64,000 nucleotides of DNA from Emticicia sp031378345 (GCA_031378345.1 JANNDY010000013.1:173318-237317), one strand, 5' to 3'. Shown: positions 17,380 to 26,788, counted from the stretch's first letter. Made by a program: numbers and translations. The notes: a model not told the origin generated them from the sequence alone.

Positions 17380-17805
17380 TTAATCTGCTTTAGTAAACTT
17401 TGTAGTCCGTCCTATAATCGAAATACCAATATATCCTCTTGCATCAATTGTTGTGGCACTTGTAATAGTCAATTTGCAAGAATAGGTTTTGCCATTATTG
17501 GGGTCATAAATTTCACCGTCTTCCCAAATTTTAGCTCCATCAGCTTCAAAATTCGACAAAAAAACTAAGCCCATTAATGGTCTGGTTCTTAATTTTTCAT
17601 TAGAATTTAATTTGTCAAGTCTTGGTTTTCCATTTTCTAATGGTTCTTTTAACCAAATAACTTTTCCAAAAAGTTTATTTCCTTGCTTATAAAATTGAAT
17701 TTTTGAGGTCTTTGCATCATTATACCAAGTCCCTTGTGTGATGTCTTGTGCAAATGCAAATGATGAAAATAATAGAAAGGCAAAAATTAAATTAAGTTTT
17801 TTCAT
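17380..17805 (-). CDS. Secreted DUF2147 protein
   Basis: A 141-residue protein with a signal peptide (MKKLNLIFAFLLFSSFAFAQ) and the DUF2147 fold: ITQGTWYNDAKTSKIQFYKQ, FGKVIWLKEPL, GLVFLSNFEADGAKIWEDGEIYDPNNGKTYSCKL (in segments) and a final GRTTKFTKAD. DUF2147 is a lipocalin-like periplasmic or envelope domain of unknown role. Its ATG overlaps the stop of the PAP2 gene (ATGA), so the two are translationally coupled and share the trpS transcript. Confidence 0.88.
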   Translation of the reverse strand: MKKLNLIFAFLLFSSFAFAQDITQGTWYNDAKTSKIQFYKQGNKLFGKVIWLKEPLENGKPRLDKLNSNEKLRTRPLMGLVFLSNFEADGAKIWEDGEIYDPNNGKTYSCKLTITSATTIDARGYIGISIIGRTTKFTKAD

Positions 17806-18368
17806 TGTTGATAAAGGTTTGGTTTTGAAATGTAATTTTTAAGAATAAATAAAAAATAAGATATAAAAACACCCACAGATGCCCCTGTGAGTAAATCAGT
17901 AGGAAAATGAACTCCCACATAAATACGACTATATGAAACGATTATTGCCCAAAATAAAAGAAAAAAATTCAATATTCGATTATCATTTATTAAAAAAAAT
18001 GCAGTCGCCAAAGCAAAACAATTGGCAGCATGACTTGAAGCAAAGCCAAATTCACCTCCACAATCGCCTACTACATGAACAATGTTTTGAATAAACGGGT
18101 CGTGGCATGGTCGAAATCTATGGAAATAGGGTTTCATAAATCCCGAAGTAAATTTATCTGAAAGTCCGACAGAAAGAACGATTAACAATAAATTTTGCCA
18201 AAAACTTGCTCTAAATTTAATGAAAAGATAATAAATTAAAAATAAATATAATGGAATCCAAGTAAAACGGTAAGTTACCCAAAACATTATCACGTCCAAA
18301 GTTGGCGTATGAAAACTATTTAGCCACAAAAACCATTCAAATTCAGCGTATTTGACTGTTTCTATCAT
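17802..18368 (-). CDS. PAP2-family membrane phosphatase
   Basis: A 188-residue integral-membrane acid phosphatase of the PAP2 family. Several hydrophobic helices surround the three catalytic motifs: KPYFHRFRPC (motif 1), SSHAANCF (motif 2) and SRIYVGVHFPTD (motif 3, with the catalytic His). Substrates in the family include phosphatidate, undecaprenyl diphosphate and lipid A phosphates; here the substrate is unknown. It overlaps trpS upstream (ATGA) and DUF2147 downstream (ATGA), forming a tight three-gene operon. Confidence 0.92.
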   Translation of the reverse strand: MIETVKYAEFEWFLWLNSFHTPTLDVIMFWVTYRFTWIPLYLFLIYYLFIKFRASFWQNLLLIVLSVGLSDKFTSGFMKPYFHRFRPCHDPFIQNIVHVVGDCGGEFGFASSHAANCFALATAFFLINDNRILNFFLLFWAIIVSYSRIYVGVHFPTDLLTGASVGVFISYFLFILKNYISKPNLYQQ

Positions 18369-19342
18369 TTCGCAAAACCTAAAACTTTTCTAACTTCAAG
18401 CATTGTTTGTTCGGCAATTTCTTTTGCTTTTGCTTCGCCTTCTCTTAATTTTTCTTCTAAAGCATCTTCGTGTATCATAAAATAATTAAAAATATCTCTC
18501 TCCTTTTCAAATTTTGTCCAAAGCTTTTCAAAAAGTACTTGTTTCGCATGACCATAGCCAAAGCCGCCATTCAAATAATTTTGACGCATATCCTCAATTT
18601 CCTGAGTTTCGGCAACCAAAGAATATAGCTTAAAAGTAATATCACTATCAGGATTTTTTGGAGCTTCCAAAGGCGTGCTGTCCGAAACTATAGATTTGAT
18701 ACTCTTCAATAGTTCTTTTTCTGGCAAAAACACATCAATATAATTATTATACGATTTACTCATTTTGGTTCCATCAGTTCCAGGAATCAGCATTACAGAT
18801 TCATCAATTAAAGCTACTGGTAAAGTCAAAACCTCTCCATAGGTTCGATTGAAGGCGGCAGCCACATCTTTCGACATTTCGAGATGTTGTTTTTGGTCTT
18901 TTCCAACAGGCACAAAATTTGCTTTATACAATACAATATCGGCAGCTTGCAAAATTGGATAAGTAAAAAGTCCAGCATTCACATCTGACAACCTATCCGA
19001 TTTATCTTTGAACGAATTTGCATTTGCCAACATCGGGAAGGGCGTTTGACAGCACAAATACCACATCAATTCGGTATGATAACTTGCCAAACGAGATTGA
19101 CGATAAAAATAATTTTTGTCGGCATCAAAGCCACAAGCCAGCCATGCTGCAGCAACTGCTCGGGTATTTTCTTGTAACAATTTTGCATCTTTGATGGTTG
19201 TCATCGAGTGCAAATCTGCGATAAAAAGGAAAGACTGATTGTCTGGATTTTGTGAAAGTTTCACGGCTGGTAAAATTGCACCTAAAATATTACCCAAATG
19301 TGGGCGACCACTTGCTTGTATTCCTGTTAAGATTCTTGCCAT
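18365..19342 (-). CDS. trpS: Tryptophan--tRNA ligase
   Basis: Class I aminoacyl-tRNA synthetase charging tRNA-Trp, 325 residues from MARILTGIQASGRPHLGN. The frame is open to 19381 but the first 13 residues there are not family-like, so I choose 19342. The HIGH-type motif is RPHLGN, the KMSKS loop is GTDGTKMSKSYNN, and FVPVGKDQKQHLE is the usual tryptophan-pocket helix. It leads an operon with PAP2 and DUF2147 genes through 4-base overlaps. Confidence 0.97.
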   Translation of the reverse strand: MARILTGIQASGRPHLGNILGAILPAVKLSQNPDNQSFLFIADLHSMTTIKDAKLLQENTRAVAAAWLACGFDADKNYFYRQSRLASYHTELMWYLCCQTPFPMLANANSFKDKSDRLSDVNAGLFTYPILQAADIVLYKANFVPVGKDQKQHLEMSKDVAAAFNRTYGEVLTLPVALIDESVMLIPGTDGTKMSKSYNNYIDVFLPEKELLKSIKSIVSDSTPLEAPKNPDSDITFKLYSLVAETQEIEDMRQNYLNGGFGYGHAKQVLFEKLWTKFEKERDIFNYFMIHEDALEEKLREGEAKAKEIAEQTMLEVRKVLGFAK

Positions 19343-19399
19343 AATTATAAAAATACCAATAATATTTGTAATTTTCGACAAAATTAGACAATTTTGCTC

Positions 19400-20068
19400 A
19401 TGCTAACCCAACATACGCTTCAATTTTTAGTAAATCTTGACCAAAATAATAACCGTGAGTGGTTTCACGCCAATAAAAAGGACTATGAAAAGGCGAAAGA
19501 GGAATTTGAGGCACTTTGCCAAGAAATTCTTACAGGATTAGCACAATTTCAAGACAACCTGCTGCATACAAAAGTCAAGGACTGCATTTTTAGAATAAAT
19601 CGAGATGTTCGTTTTTCAAAAGACAAATCGCCATATAAAAAAAACATTTCTGCTGGTTTTGGTCCAAATGGACGACATTCTGGAAAAGTTGATTTTTATT
19701 TTCATATTCAACCAAACGAATCATTTATTGGTGGAGGAATGTGGGCGGCAACACCTCAACAATTGGCAAAGTTTAGGCAAGAAATTGACTATAATCCGCA
19801 ACATTTAAAAAGAATTATTGAAAATAAGGAATTTAGAGAATATTTCAATGAAATTTGGGGAGAAAGAGTAAAAAACATGCCTAAAGGCTATAAAATAGAC
19901 CATCCAGAAATTGAATTGTTGAAATACAAACAATTATTTTTTATGCATAAATTTTCAAATGATGAAATTTTGAAAGAAAGTTTTGCAGTAGAGGTAACCA
20001 AAGCATGTTCTTTGTTGAAACCTTATATTGACTACATAAATAATCTTTTTTTTGAAAGTGAAAATTAA
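19400..20068 (+). CDS. DUF2461 family protein
   Basis: A 222-residue protein of the DUF2461 family (unknown function). The start ATG at 19400 gives MLTQHTLQFLVNLDQNNNREWF; a TTG six bases earlier is unnecessary. Family marks are NNREWFHANKKDYEKAKEEFE, FRINRDVRFSKDKSPYKKN, and GGGMWAATPQQLAKFRQEID. No signal peptide or membrane segment. It is divergent from trpS with a 57-base gap, and the DUF1800 gene follows 48 bases later. Confidence 0.9.
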   Translation: MLTQHTLQFLVNLDQNNNREWFHANKKDYEKAKEEFEALCQEILTGLAQFQDNLLHTKVKDCIFRINRDVRFSKDKSPYKKNISAGFGPNGRHSGKVDFYFHIQPNESFIGGGMWAATPQQLAKFRQEIDYNPQHLKRIIENKEFREYFNEIWGERVKNMPKGYKIDHPEIELLKYKQLFFMHKFSNDEILKESFAVEVTKACSLLKPYIDYINNLFFESEN

Positions 20069-20116
20069 ACTATTTTACAAAAAAAACATCTAATCAAAAA
20101 AAACCTACAAAATTTT

Positions 20117-21730
20117 ATGAGCAACCGATACTCACCATTGGGAATTCAAGGTGGAATTGATGAATACAAAGGCGAATGGACTACTACCCAAATAAGCCAT
20201 TTGCTTAAACGTACTATGTTTGGAGCAAATCCAGATGACGTAGCATATTTTCAAAAGAAAACTGTGAGTCAAACAATTGACGAGCTGCTCCAAAGTCAAG
20301 TTGCCCCTGTACCCCCTCTAAATTTTTATGATACTGCCGATTATAAAGACCCTCAAGGAATAAAATTTGGTGAAACTTGGGTAAATGCTATTTATGGTGA
20401 CGGAACTGTAAATAGTAGGCGACGAGCATCCTATAAATATTGGTGGCTAATTCAAATGGCTACTCAAAAACGAAGTATCAATGAAAAAATGATACTTTTT
20501 TGGCATAATCATTTTGCCACTGAAATCAATGATATTGATGATGCTCGCTATGTCTATAACCATCATGTAGTATTACGAAAATATGCCTTGGGTAATTTCA
20601 AAGATTTTATCAAACAAATTACACTCGACCCGGCCATGCTTCGCTATCTGAATGGTCGCTTGAATACAAAAAATGCCCCCGATGAAAATTATGGACGTGA
20701 GTTGCAGGAACTTTTCACAATGGGTAAAGGGCCAGGTTCAAAATATACTGAAGATGATGTAAAAGCAGCAGCCAAAGTTTTGACAGGATATAATATTAAT
20801 GGTGCCACAAATGCCTATACTTTTAATAGCGGCAATCACGATACAACGGATAAAAAGTTTTCTGCATTTTACAATAACACAATTATAAAAGGTCAAACAG
20901 GTGCTAATGGAGAGAAAGAATTAGACGATCTGATTACAATGCTTTTTGGAGTCGAAGAACTTAGCAAGCATATTTGTAGAAGAGTCTATCAGTTTTTTGT
21001 CTATTATGACATAACAGCAGCAGTTGAAAAAGATGTGATTGAGCCTTTAGCAAAAATATTTAGAGATAATAAATTTGAAATAAAACCTGTATTGAGTGCC
21101 TTATTCAAAAGCCAACATTTCTTTGACCCAAATGTTTATGGTGCTACTATTAAAAGCCCTTTAGATTTGGTGATTGGAACTTTGAGAGAATTTAGTGTTG
21201 CATTTCCATCACAAACTGACTTTTTACAAGAATATTATAATCTTTTTGGTGAAATGACTCGTCAGGGGCAAATCATGCAACAAGATATTGGCGACCCTCC
21301 AAATGTTGCCGGTTGGGCTGCCTATTATCAAGCACCTATATTTTATGAAATTTGGGTAAATTCTGACACATATCCAAAGCGAAATCAATATACTGATACT
21401 TTTATTTCAAATGGATTTACAAAAAATTCAAAGAAGATTCAGCTTGATGTGGTTGCTTTTGCTAAAAAAATGGCAAATCCCAACGACCCTAATAAATTAA
21501 TTGCACAATCACTTGATATTCTTTACAAAATTCCTGTTACGAATGAATTAATACTTCAAGTTAAAAAGGACATTTTGCTAAGTGGACAATCAACTGACTA
21601 CTATTGGACAGAACTTTGGGACTTGATGATTGCTAAGCCAAATGATGCAAATACGCTAAATATGGTAACTACCAGGTTACGAAATTTGTATAAATACCTT
21701 TTGGCATTGCCAGAATATCAGTTGGGTTAA
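20117..21730 (+). CDS. DUF1800 family protein
   Basis: A 537-residue DUF1800 protein. The N-terminal part has ISHLLKRTMFGANPDDV and the core has MILFWHNHFATE, ARYVYNHHVVLRKYALGNF and ELFTMGKGP, all hallmark stretches. It ends with an RNLYKYLLALPEYQ motif. No cleavable signal peptide is obvious. DUF1800 genes are very often followed by a DUF1501 gene, as here (63-base gap); the pair is thought to make surface or secreted proteins, but the biochemical role is unknown. Confidence 0.92.
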   Translation: MSNRYSPLGIQGGIDEYKGEWTTTQISHLLKRTMFGANPDDVAYFQKKTVSQTIDELLQSQVAPVPPLNFYDTADYKDPQGIKFGETWVNAIYGDGTVNSRRRASYKYWWLIQMATQKRSINEKMILFWHNHFATEINDIDDARYVYNHHVVLRKYALGNFKDFIKQITLDPAMLRYLNGRLNTKNAPDENYGRELQELFTMGKGPGSKYTEDDVKAAAKVLTGYNINGATNAYTFNSGNHDTTDKKFSAFYNNTIIKGQTGANGEKELDDLITMLFGVEELSKHICRRVYQFFVYYDITAAVEKDVIEPLAKIFRDNKFEIKPVLSALFKSQHFFDPNVYGATIKSPLDLVIGTLREFSVAFPSQTDFLQEYYNLFGEMTRQGQIMQQDIGDPPNVAGWAAYYQAPIFYEIWVNSDTYPKRNQYTDTFISNGFTKNSKKIQLDVVAFAKKMANPNDPNKLIAQSLDILYKIPVTNELILQVKKDILLSGQSTDYYWTELWDLMIAKPNDANTLNMVTTRLRNLYKYLLALPEYQLG

Positions 21731-21793
21731 ACCAATGTTTCGATTTTTTTTACATTCTATCATTGAAGCATTCAATCATTTAAAATTGAATTT

Positions 21794-23344
21794 ATGAAAC
21801 GTAGAGATTTTATACAAAATACAATTGCAGGTGTTGTGATGCCTGCATTATTAAATGGTTTATCTTTTAAAGCTTTTGGAAATATAGATGAAGCTGCTAT
21901 GGGTGATGACAATGTTTTGGTTGTTATTCAGCTTTCAGGTGGAAATGATGGTCTAAATACTATCATTCCAATTGATAAATATAGTTTATATCAAAATGCA
22001 AGAGCAAATATTGCGATTCCGAAAGATAAATTATTGACAATCCCTCAAACAGATACTTTGGGACTAAATCCAGGAATGGGTGGTTTACAAACCATGTTTA
22101 AGGAAGGGAAAGCTGCCTTGATTCAAGGCGTGGGCTATCCATCGCCAAATTTTTCACATTTTAGAGCAACCGATATTTGGAATTCAGCTTCCGATTCAAA
22201 CGTTTTTGTAAATAACGGTTGGGCAGGTAGATATTTGGCTGTTGATAATCCAAATTTCCCTACTGGATATCCAAATACTAAGTTTCCTGACCCACTTGCC
22301 ATGCAAATCGGTTCGGTTGTAAATACGGCTTTGCAAGGACCGATTCAATCAATGGGAATGGCAATTTCTAACCCATCAAGTTTTTATAATTTAATTTCAA
22401 ACAAAGTAGAAACAACACCAAATACATTGGCTGGGAAAGAATTGAAATATTTGCGTGAAGTTGCCAATCAAACAAATTTGTATGCAAATTCAATCAAAAA
22501 TGCTGCCGCAAAAGTAACTAAACAAGCTACTTATCCAAATACAAGTTTGGCAAATCAATTAAAAATTGTTGCCCAGCTGATAGGTGGAGGTCTAAAAACT
22601 AAAATTTACTTCGTAAGTATCGGAGGTTTCGATACCCATAGCACACAAGTTGTAGCTACTGACACTGCAACCGGCGTACATACAAATCTTTGGAAAACCG
22701 TTACAGATGCAATTAAAGCATTTTCAGATGATTTAGTTGGTTTGGGTGTTTCAAAAAGAGTTTTGGGGGTAACTTATTCTGAATTTGGTCGTAGAGTAAA
22801 ATCAAATGCAAGTGGAGGAACTGACCACGGTGCTGCAGCTCCAATGTTTATGTTTGGCGATTTGGTAAATCCAGTAGTTTTAGGAACTTCGGCCGATATT
22901 GCTGCAAATCCTACCACCAATGATAATGTAACAATGCAATACGATTTTAGGTCGGTTTATGCTTCAATACTCCAAAATTGGTTTTGCTTAAATAGTGCTT
23001 ATATTGATGATGTACTTTTGAAAGATTTTCAACCTTTACCATTAGTTCAGGTTCAAGCTTGTGGAAATATTACAGCAAACGAACCAATATTAAGTGAAGA
23101 GTTAATTACAAATGCACCAAATCCGATTGGTGATAAAACAACGCTAACGTTCCTTACAAAAGGTGGGCATACAATGATTCAGATTTTTGATAATATTGGA
23201 CGAACTGTTGCTGTACCAGTTGATGGCGAATTTGATGCAGGAAGGCATGAAGTTGAACTTGACACAAGAGATTTCAATTCAGGAATGTATTTTGCAAGGC
23301 TTCAAAATGGTTCGATTCAACAAGTCAGAAGGATGGTGAAGTGA
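21794..23344 (+). CDS. DUF1501 protein with twin-arginine-like signal and T9SS C-terminal domain
   Basis: A 516-residue DUF1501 protein (sulfatase/alkaline phosphatase-like fold). It opens with MKRRDFIQNTIAGVVMPALL, a twin-arginine-like signal. The core shows VVIQLSGGNDGLNTIIP, FSHFRATDIWNSA, SIGGFDTHSTQ, YSEFGRRVKSN and GGTDHGAAAPMF, with Asp/His residues suited to metal binding. Residues from about 440 (ITNAPNPIGDKTTLTF to QQVRRMVK) form a type A T9SS sorting domain. It would be exported and delivered to the cell surface. It is paired with the DUF1800 gene upstream, and a terminator follows. Confidence 0.9.
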   Translation: MKRRDFIQNTIAGVVMPALLNGLSFKAFGNIDEAAMGDDNVLVVIQLSGGNDGLNTIIPIDKYSLYQNARANIAIPKDKLLTIPQTDTLGLNPGMGGLQTMFKEGKAALIQGVGYPSPNFSHFRATDIWNSASDSNVFVNNGWAGRYLAVDNPNFPTGYPNTKFPDPLAMQIGSVVNTALQGPIQSMGMAISNPSSFYNLISNKVETTPNTLAGKELKYLREVANQTNLYANSIKNAAAKVTKQATYPNTSLANQLKIVAQLIGGGLKTKIYFVSIGGFDTHSTQVVATDTATGVHTNLWKTVTDAIKAFSDDLVGLGVSKRVLGVTYSEFGRRVKSNASGGTDHGAAAPMFMFGDLVNPVVLGTSADIAANPTTNDNVTMQYDFRSVYASILQNWFCLNSAYIDDVLLKDFQPLPLVQVQACGNITANEPILSEELITNAPNPIGDKTTLTFLTKGGHTMIQIFDNIGRTVAVPVDGEFDAGRHEVELDTRDFNSGMYFARLQNGSIQQVRRMVK

Positions 23345-23374
23345 TGAAACCTCACAGACCGACGGTCGCCCCTG

Positions 23375-23404
23375 CCCCTCTCCAAAAAAGGAGAGGGGTT
23401 TTTA
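23375..23404 (+). terminator. Terminator after DUF1501 gene
   Basis: CCCCTCTCC and GGAGAGGGG form a perfect 9-bp stem around AAAAAA, followed by a T run. It separates convergent genes. Confidence 0.93.
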
Positions 23405-23409
23405 TTTTG

Positions 23410-24645
23410 TTATTCCTCGATACAGCTCAAAATCACTTCACAGGCTTCTCTGATTTCATTTTCAGTAATAATTAATGGCGGAGCAATTCTCATCGAATTA
23501 TCACAATACAAAAACCAATCTGTAATCACTCCACGTTCAATTGCCTTATCAATAATCGATTTTAAAACTTCAAAACTTTCAAATTCAGCAGCGAGCATCA
23601 TACCTATGCCTCGAACTTCTTTTATTTTTGGGTGAACTAATAATTCCTTGAATAAATTTGATTTTTTTTCAATTAAACTACATTCAGTTTTTCGACATGT
23701 AGATGGACGACATCCCTCTGAACATTTTGTTGTATCATAGAGCATACCTTCATCAAAAATCGCATTTAATGTTGCCAAAGATGCCGCACAACTAACAGGA
23801 TGCCCTCCAAAAGTAGAAATATGCCCTAAAATTGGATTTTCTTTAAAAACTGACATAATTTGGTGAGAAGCAATAAAAGCACCTATGGGCATTCCTCCGC
23901 CCATACCTTTGGCACATAGCAAAATATCTGGAAATACTCCATAATGTTCAAATGCCCAAAACTTTCCCGTTCGACCGAAACCTGATTGTACTTCATCAAA
24001 AACTAATAAAGCTCCAACATCTGAACATTTTTTTCTGAGTGCAATTAAATATGCTGATTCGGCAGGGCGGATTCCAGACTCCCCGCCTATTGGTTCAAAA
24101 AAAACTGCAGCTGTTCGACAAGATATTTTTTCTAAATCATAAAAATTATTTCTTTCAATTTTATGAATTGAAGGTAATAGTGGGCGAAAACTTCGCTTAA
24201 AATGTTCTTCTCCAAGCGATAATGCTCCTTGAGTAGAGCCATGATATGAATTTCTACACGAAATAATCTCGGTTCTTTTAGTAAATCTCTTTGCCAGTTT
24301 CATCGCACCTTCAATAGCTTCAGTGCCTGAATTAGTAAAATAAACATTATCAAGATTAGTTCCTTCCAAAGTTTTCACTAAAGCCACAGCCAATTTCACT
24401 TGTGGAGATTGTATATATTCGCCATAAACCATCAAATGCAAATATTTATCAACCTGATTTTTTATGGCTTCAACAACTTTCGGATGTCTGTGTCCAACAT
24501 TGCTTACCGCTATTCCCGAAATCAAATCCATATATTTTCTTTCTTTACCAAACAGATAAATGCCTTCAGCACTTTCAATTTCGATTGCAAGCGGAAAATT
24601 AGAAGTTTGAGCTAAATTTTGTAAAAAAAGTTGGCGTTGTGTCAT
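23410..24645 (-). CDS. Class III aminotransferase with four-cysteine insertion
   Basis: PLP-dependent class III aminotransferase, 411 residues, of the acetylornithine/4-aminobutyrate group; Bacteroidota copies are usually called aspartate aminotransferase family proteins. Marks are YFTNSGTEAIEGAMKLAKR, FDEVQSGFGRTGKFWAFE, the PLP lysine Lys246 in ILLCAKGMGGGMPIG and STFGGHPVSCAASLAT. The amino donor cannot be read from sequence. Odd: between ATLNAIFDEG and NLFKELLVHPK an extra piece carries Cys308, Cys312, Cys317 and Cys322 (C-x3-C-x4-C-x4-C), which I do not expect in this family. Upstream on the same strand is the terminated LytTR gene, so it is probably transcribed alone. Confidence 0.9.
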   Translation of the reverse strand: MTQRQLFLQNLAQTSNFPLAIEIESAEGIYLFGKERKYMDLISGIAVSNVGHRHPKVVEAIKNQVDKYLHLMVYGEYIQSPQVKLAVALVKTLEGTNLDNVYFTNSGTEAIEGAMKLAKRFTKRTEIISCRNSYHGSTQGALSLGEEHFKRSFRPLLPSIHKIERNNFYDLEKISCRTAAVFFEPIGGESGIRPAESAYLIALRKKCSDVGALLVFDEVQSGFGRTGKFWAFEHYGVFPDILLCAKGMGGGMPIGAFIASHQIMSVFKENPILGHISTFGGHPVSCAASLATLNAIFDEGMLYDTTKCSEGCRPSTCRKTECSLIEKKSNLFKELLVHPKIKEVRGIGMMLAAEFESFEVLKSIIDKAIERGVITDWFLYCDNSMRIAPPLIITENEIREACEVILSCIEE

Positions 24646-24873
24646 ATAAATTGATTTTATTTATGCAAATTTGGCATAAAAAAAACTCACAAGCAAAGCC
24701 CGTGAGTTTTAAGTACTAACCTATTATTTATGTTTTATTTTAATCTTAACTTAAATGAGTCCTTCTTGTATTACATTTGACGTTATTTTCTTTCATTTGG
24801 ATGAACGAATATAATAGTTAATCTACACAAAATTTAGGACTTGCGACAAATAAGCCAATTTATGCGACTTATG
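24646..24873. other. Intergenic region between aminotransferase and LytTR gene
   Basis: Apart from the terminator at 24682-24712, I see no gene or repeat in this 228-base stretch. Confidence 0.5.
24682..24712 (-). terminator. Terminator of the LytS/LytTR operon
   Basis: AAAACTCAC and GTGAGTTTT pair around an 11-nt loop; the minus strand then runs into T residues. Confidence 0.88.
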
Positions 24874-25593
24874 CTATTTACCCCCAATTCTTCGCATTAA
24901 ATCTTCGGAATATTGCTCACTTATCGGAATTAAATGAGTGCCAATAGTAATTTTCAAATTACGTATTGACTCAATTTTGTTCAAGGAAACAATGAATGAT
25001 TTATGTATTCTCATAAAAGGCAATAATGAAAATTTCTCCTCAATACTCTTCATTGTCATTCGCGTTATTACTGGTCTCGGTTGCGTACAAAGATATATTT
25101 TTATATAATCTTTCAAACCTTCAATGTAAAGTATATCTGCATACTTAATTTTTACTAACGAATACTCAGCATTTACAAAAAAATGTTCGTCGCTGACAAT
25201 TTTTGCTAAATTTGGATTTATTTTTAATTGATAAAGCTCATTAGCTTTATTTGTTGCTTTAATAAATCTTTCAAAAGATACTGGTTTCAATAAATAATCA
25301 ATGACATTTAATTCAAAACCTTCCAAAGCATATTGCTCATAAGCAGTAATAAAAATCACCATGGGATTTGAAGACATACTTTTCAAAAACTGAACGCCTG
25401 TCAATCCTGGCATTTGAATATCCAAAAAAATCAAATCGACATTTCTATTTTCATCTTTTTCCTTTTGAATCAATTCAATAGCTTCAAAAGCATTTCTACA
25501 ACGCCCTATAAGCTCCAAATAAGGAATCTGTCGAATATTATCTTCGAGCAGGTCTAATGCCAATGGCTCATCATCTACTGCAATACATCTCAT
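24874..25593 (-). CDS. LytTR-family response regulator
   Basis: A 239-residue response regulator starting at MRCIAVDDEPLALDLLEDN; a TTG three codons earlier is less likely. The receiver domain (1-120) has the acidic pair DDEP, phospho-acceptor Asp58 in DLIFLDIQMPG, and the Lys of LLKPVSFERF. The LytTR DNA-binding domain (about 135-239) shows FFVNAEYSLVKIKYADILYIEGLKDY (in segments) and FMRIHKSFIVSLNKI. It pairs with the LytS-like kinase encoded 68 bases upstream. Target genes are unknown. The spacer between them carries an exact 20-nt tandem duplication. Confidence 0.95.
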   Translation of the reverse strand: MRCIAVDDEPLALDLLEDNIRQIPYLELIGRCRNAFEAIELIQKEKDENRNVDLIFLDIQMPGLTGVQFLKSMSSNPMVIFITAYEQYALEGFELNVIDYLLKPVSFERFIKATNKANELYQLKINPNLAKIVSDEHFFVNAEYSLVKIKYADILYIEGLKDYIKIYLCTQPRPVITRMTMKSIEEKFSLLPFMRIHKSFIVSLNKIESIRNLKITIGTHLIPISEQYSEDLMRRIGGK

Positions 25594-25601
25594 GTCAGTC
25601 A

Positions 25602-25641
25602 ATTTTTAAATAATAGGAGGTATTTTTAAATAATAGGAGGT
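25602..25641. repeat. Exact 20-nt tandem duplication between kinase and regulator genes
   Basis: Two identical 20-nt units, each containing AATAATAGGAGGT, lie head to tail, and a third partial unit follows. The minus strand reads ACCTCCTATTATT. The copy ends 9 bases before the regulator ATG on the minus strand. Exact identity suggests a recent slippage event. Confidence 0.9.
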
Positions 25642-25661
25642 ATTTTTAGCAACATTAAGTC

Positions 25662-26681
25662 TTATACTTTTAAATTTAGCTTCAAATCTATGGTGTAAAA
25701 ATTATTTTTATCTTCCACCGTTAATATATATTGGTCGGGATAAAGCAATTCTAATCTCCGTTTGACATTTGCCAAGCCAATTCCCGAAGAACCGTCTTTT
25801 ACTTCTTGTTTGTCACTACTAAATTTGTTTGTTACCTTAAATAGTAATTGATTCGACGTTGTTTGCAATTCAATCTTAATGATTGGTTTTTCGACCATTC
25901 CTGTACCATGTTTGAATGCGTTTTCTACAAATGGAATCAAAAGCATTGGTTCGATATTTTTACTGAGAAGCGGTTGATGTACCAAAAATTCGATTTCAAC
26001 ATAATCAGCGAAGCGGATTTTTTGAAGGTCTATGTAGTTTTCTAAATACCTTACCTCATTTTCAAGCGAAATTTGTTTATCGTCTTTTTCATAAAGCATA
26101 TAGCGTAATAAATCTGACATTTTCAATAAAACCGGCTCAACTAAATTAGATTTTTTTCGATTCAAAGACACCAAGCTGTTCATCAGGTTGAACATAAAAT
26201 GAGGCGAAATTTGTGAACGTAAAAATGATAATTCAGATTTCAAACGCTCGTGTTCTTTTTCACGTTGAATTTGTTGATTTTTTTGATAATCAGAGAAAAA
26301 GCAATAGGAAGCACTGATTACAAATATGAATAAATAGTTGATGAAGGTAAATACAAAAAATAGATTGCTGTTAATATTTCCAACAAATGATATTCTTACA
26401 TAATACCGCCCCGCCATCAAAATAGTAATAAGAGCAACTATATATAAAATATAGCGTATAGGTTTTTGCTTAAAAACTTTCGGAAATAGGTATTCTGAAT
26501 GAGTATAAAATAATATTACATAAGAAATAGAAACATAGACCAAATAAGTATTGTTGGAGTATGGGTCTATGGATGGTTTAGGAGAATCCTTCTGAATTTG
26601 TAAATTCAAGACGGGCAAAGTCAAATAACCTAACCAAATGATGATGTGTAAGAAAGGGTATAAATATCTGTTTTTTAACAT
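25662..26681 (-). CDS. LytS-type sensor histidine kinase
   Basis: A 339-residue membrane sensor kinase. Four hydrophobic segments fill residues 6-130, with no large periplasmic domain. The phospho-acceptor His161 sits in FLRSQISPHFMFNLMNSL, the His_kinase/LytS form (usually QINPHFLFN). The ATPase domain has the N-box PFVENAFKHG and the G-box SSGIGLANVKRRL. It should phosphorylate the LytTR regulator encoded next. The nature of the signal cannot be inferred. Confidence 0.95.
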   Translation of the reverse strand: MLKNRYLYPFLHIIIWLGYLTLPVLNLQIQKDSPKPSIDPYSNNTYLVYVSISYVILFYTHSEYLFPKVFKQKPIRYILYIVALITILMAGRYYVRISFVGNINSNLFFVFTFINYLFIFVISASYCFFSDYQKNQQIQREKEHERLKSELSFLRSQISPHFMFNLMNSLVSLNRKKSNLVEPVLLKMSDLLRYMLYEKDDKQISLENEVRYLENYIDLQKIRFADYVEIEFLVHQPLLSKNIEPMLLIPFVENAFKHGTGMVEKPIIKIELQTTSNQLLFKVTNKFSSDKQEVKDGSSGIGLANVKRRLELLYPDQYILTVEDKNNFYTIDLKLNLKV

Positions 26682-26788
26682 AACATCAATAATAATAATT
26701 TACAATGATAGCCATTAACTCATAAAATATAACATAAACAAGATAATTGGTAATAAAACAACGATTTAATGGTGTTTTTTATAGACAA

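Noticed and set aside
23357..23370. Small palindrome GACCGACGGTC as an operator
   Set aside because: Only 5-bp arms and immediately before a strong terminator; no regulatory meaning can be supported.
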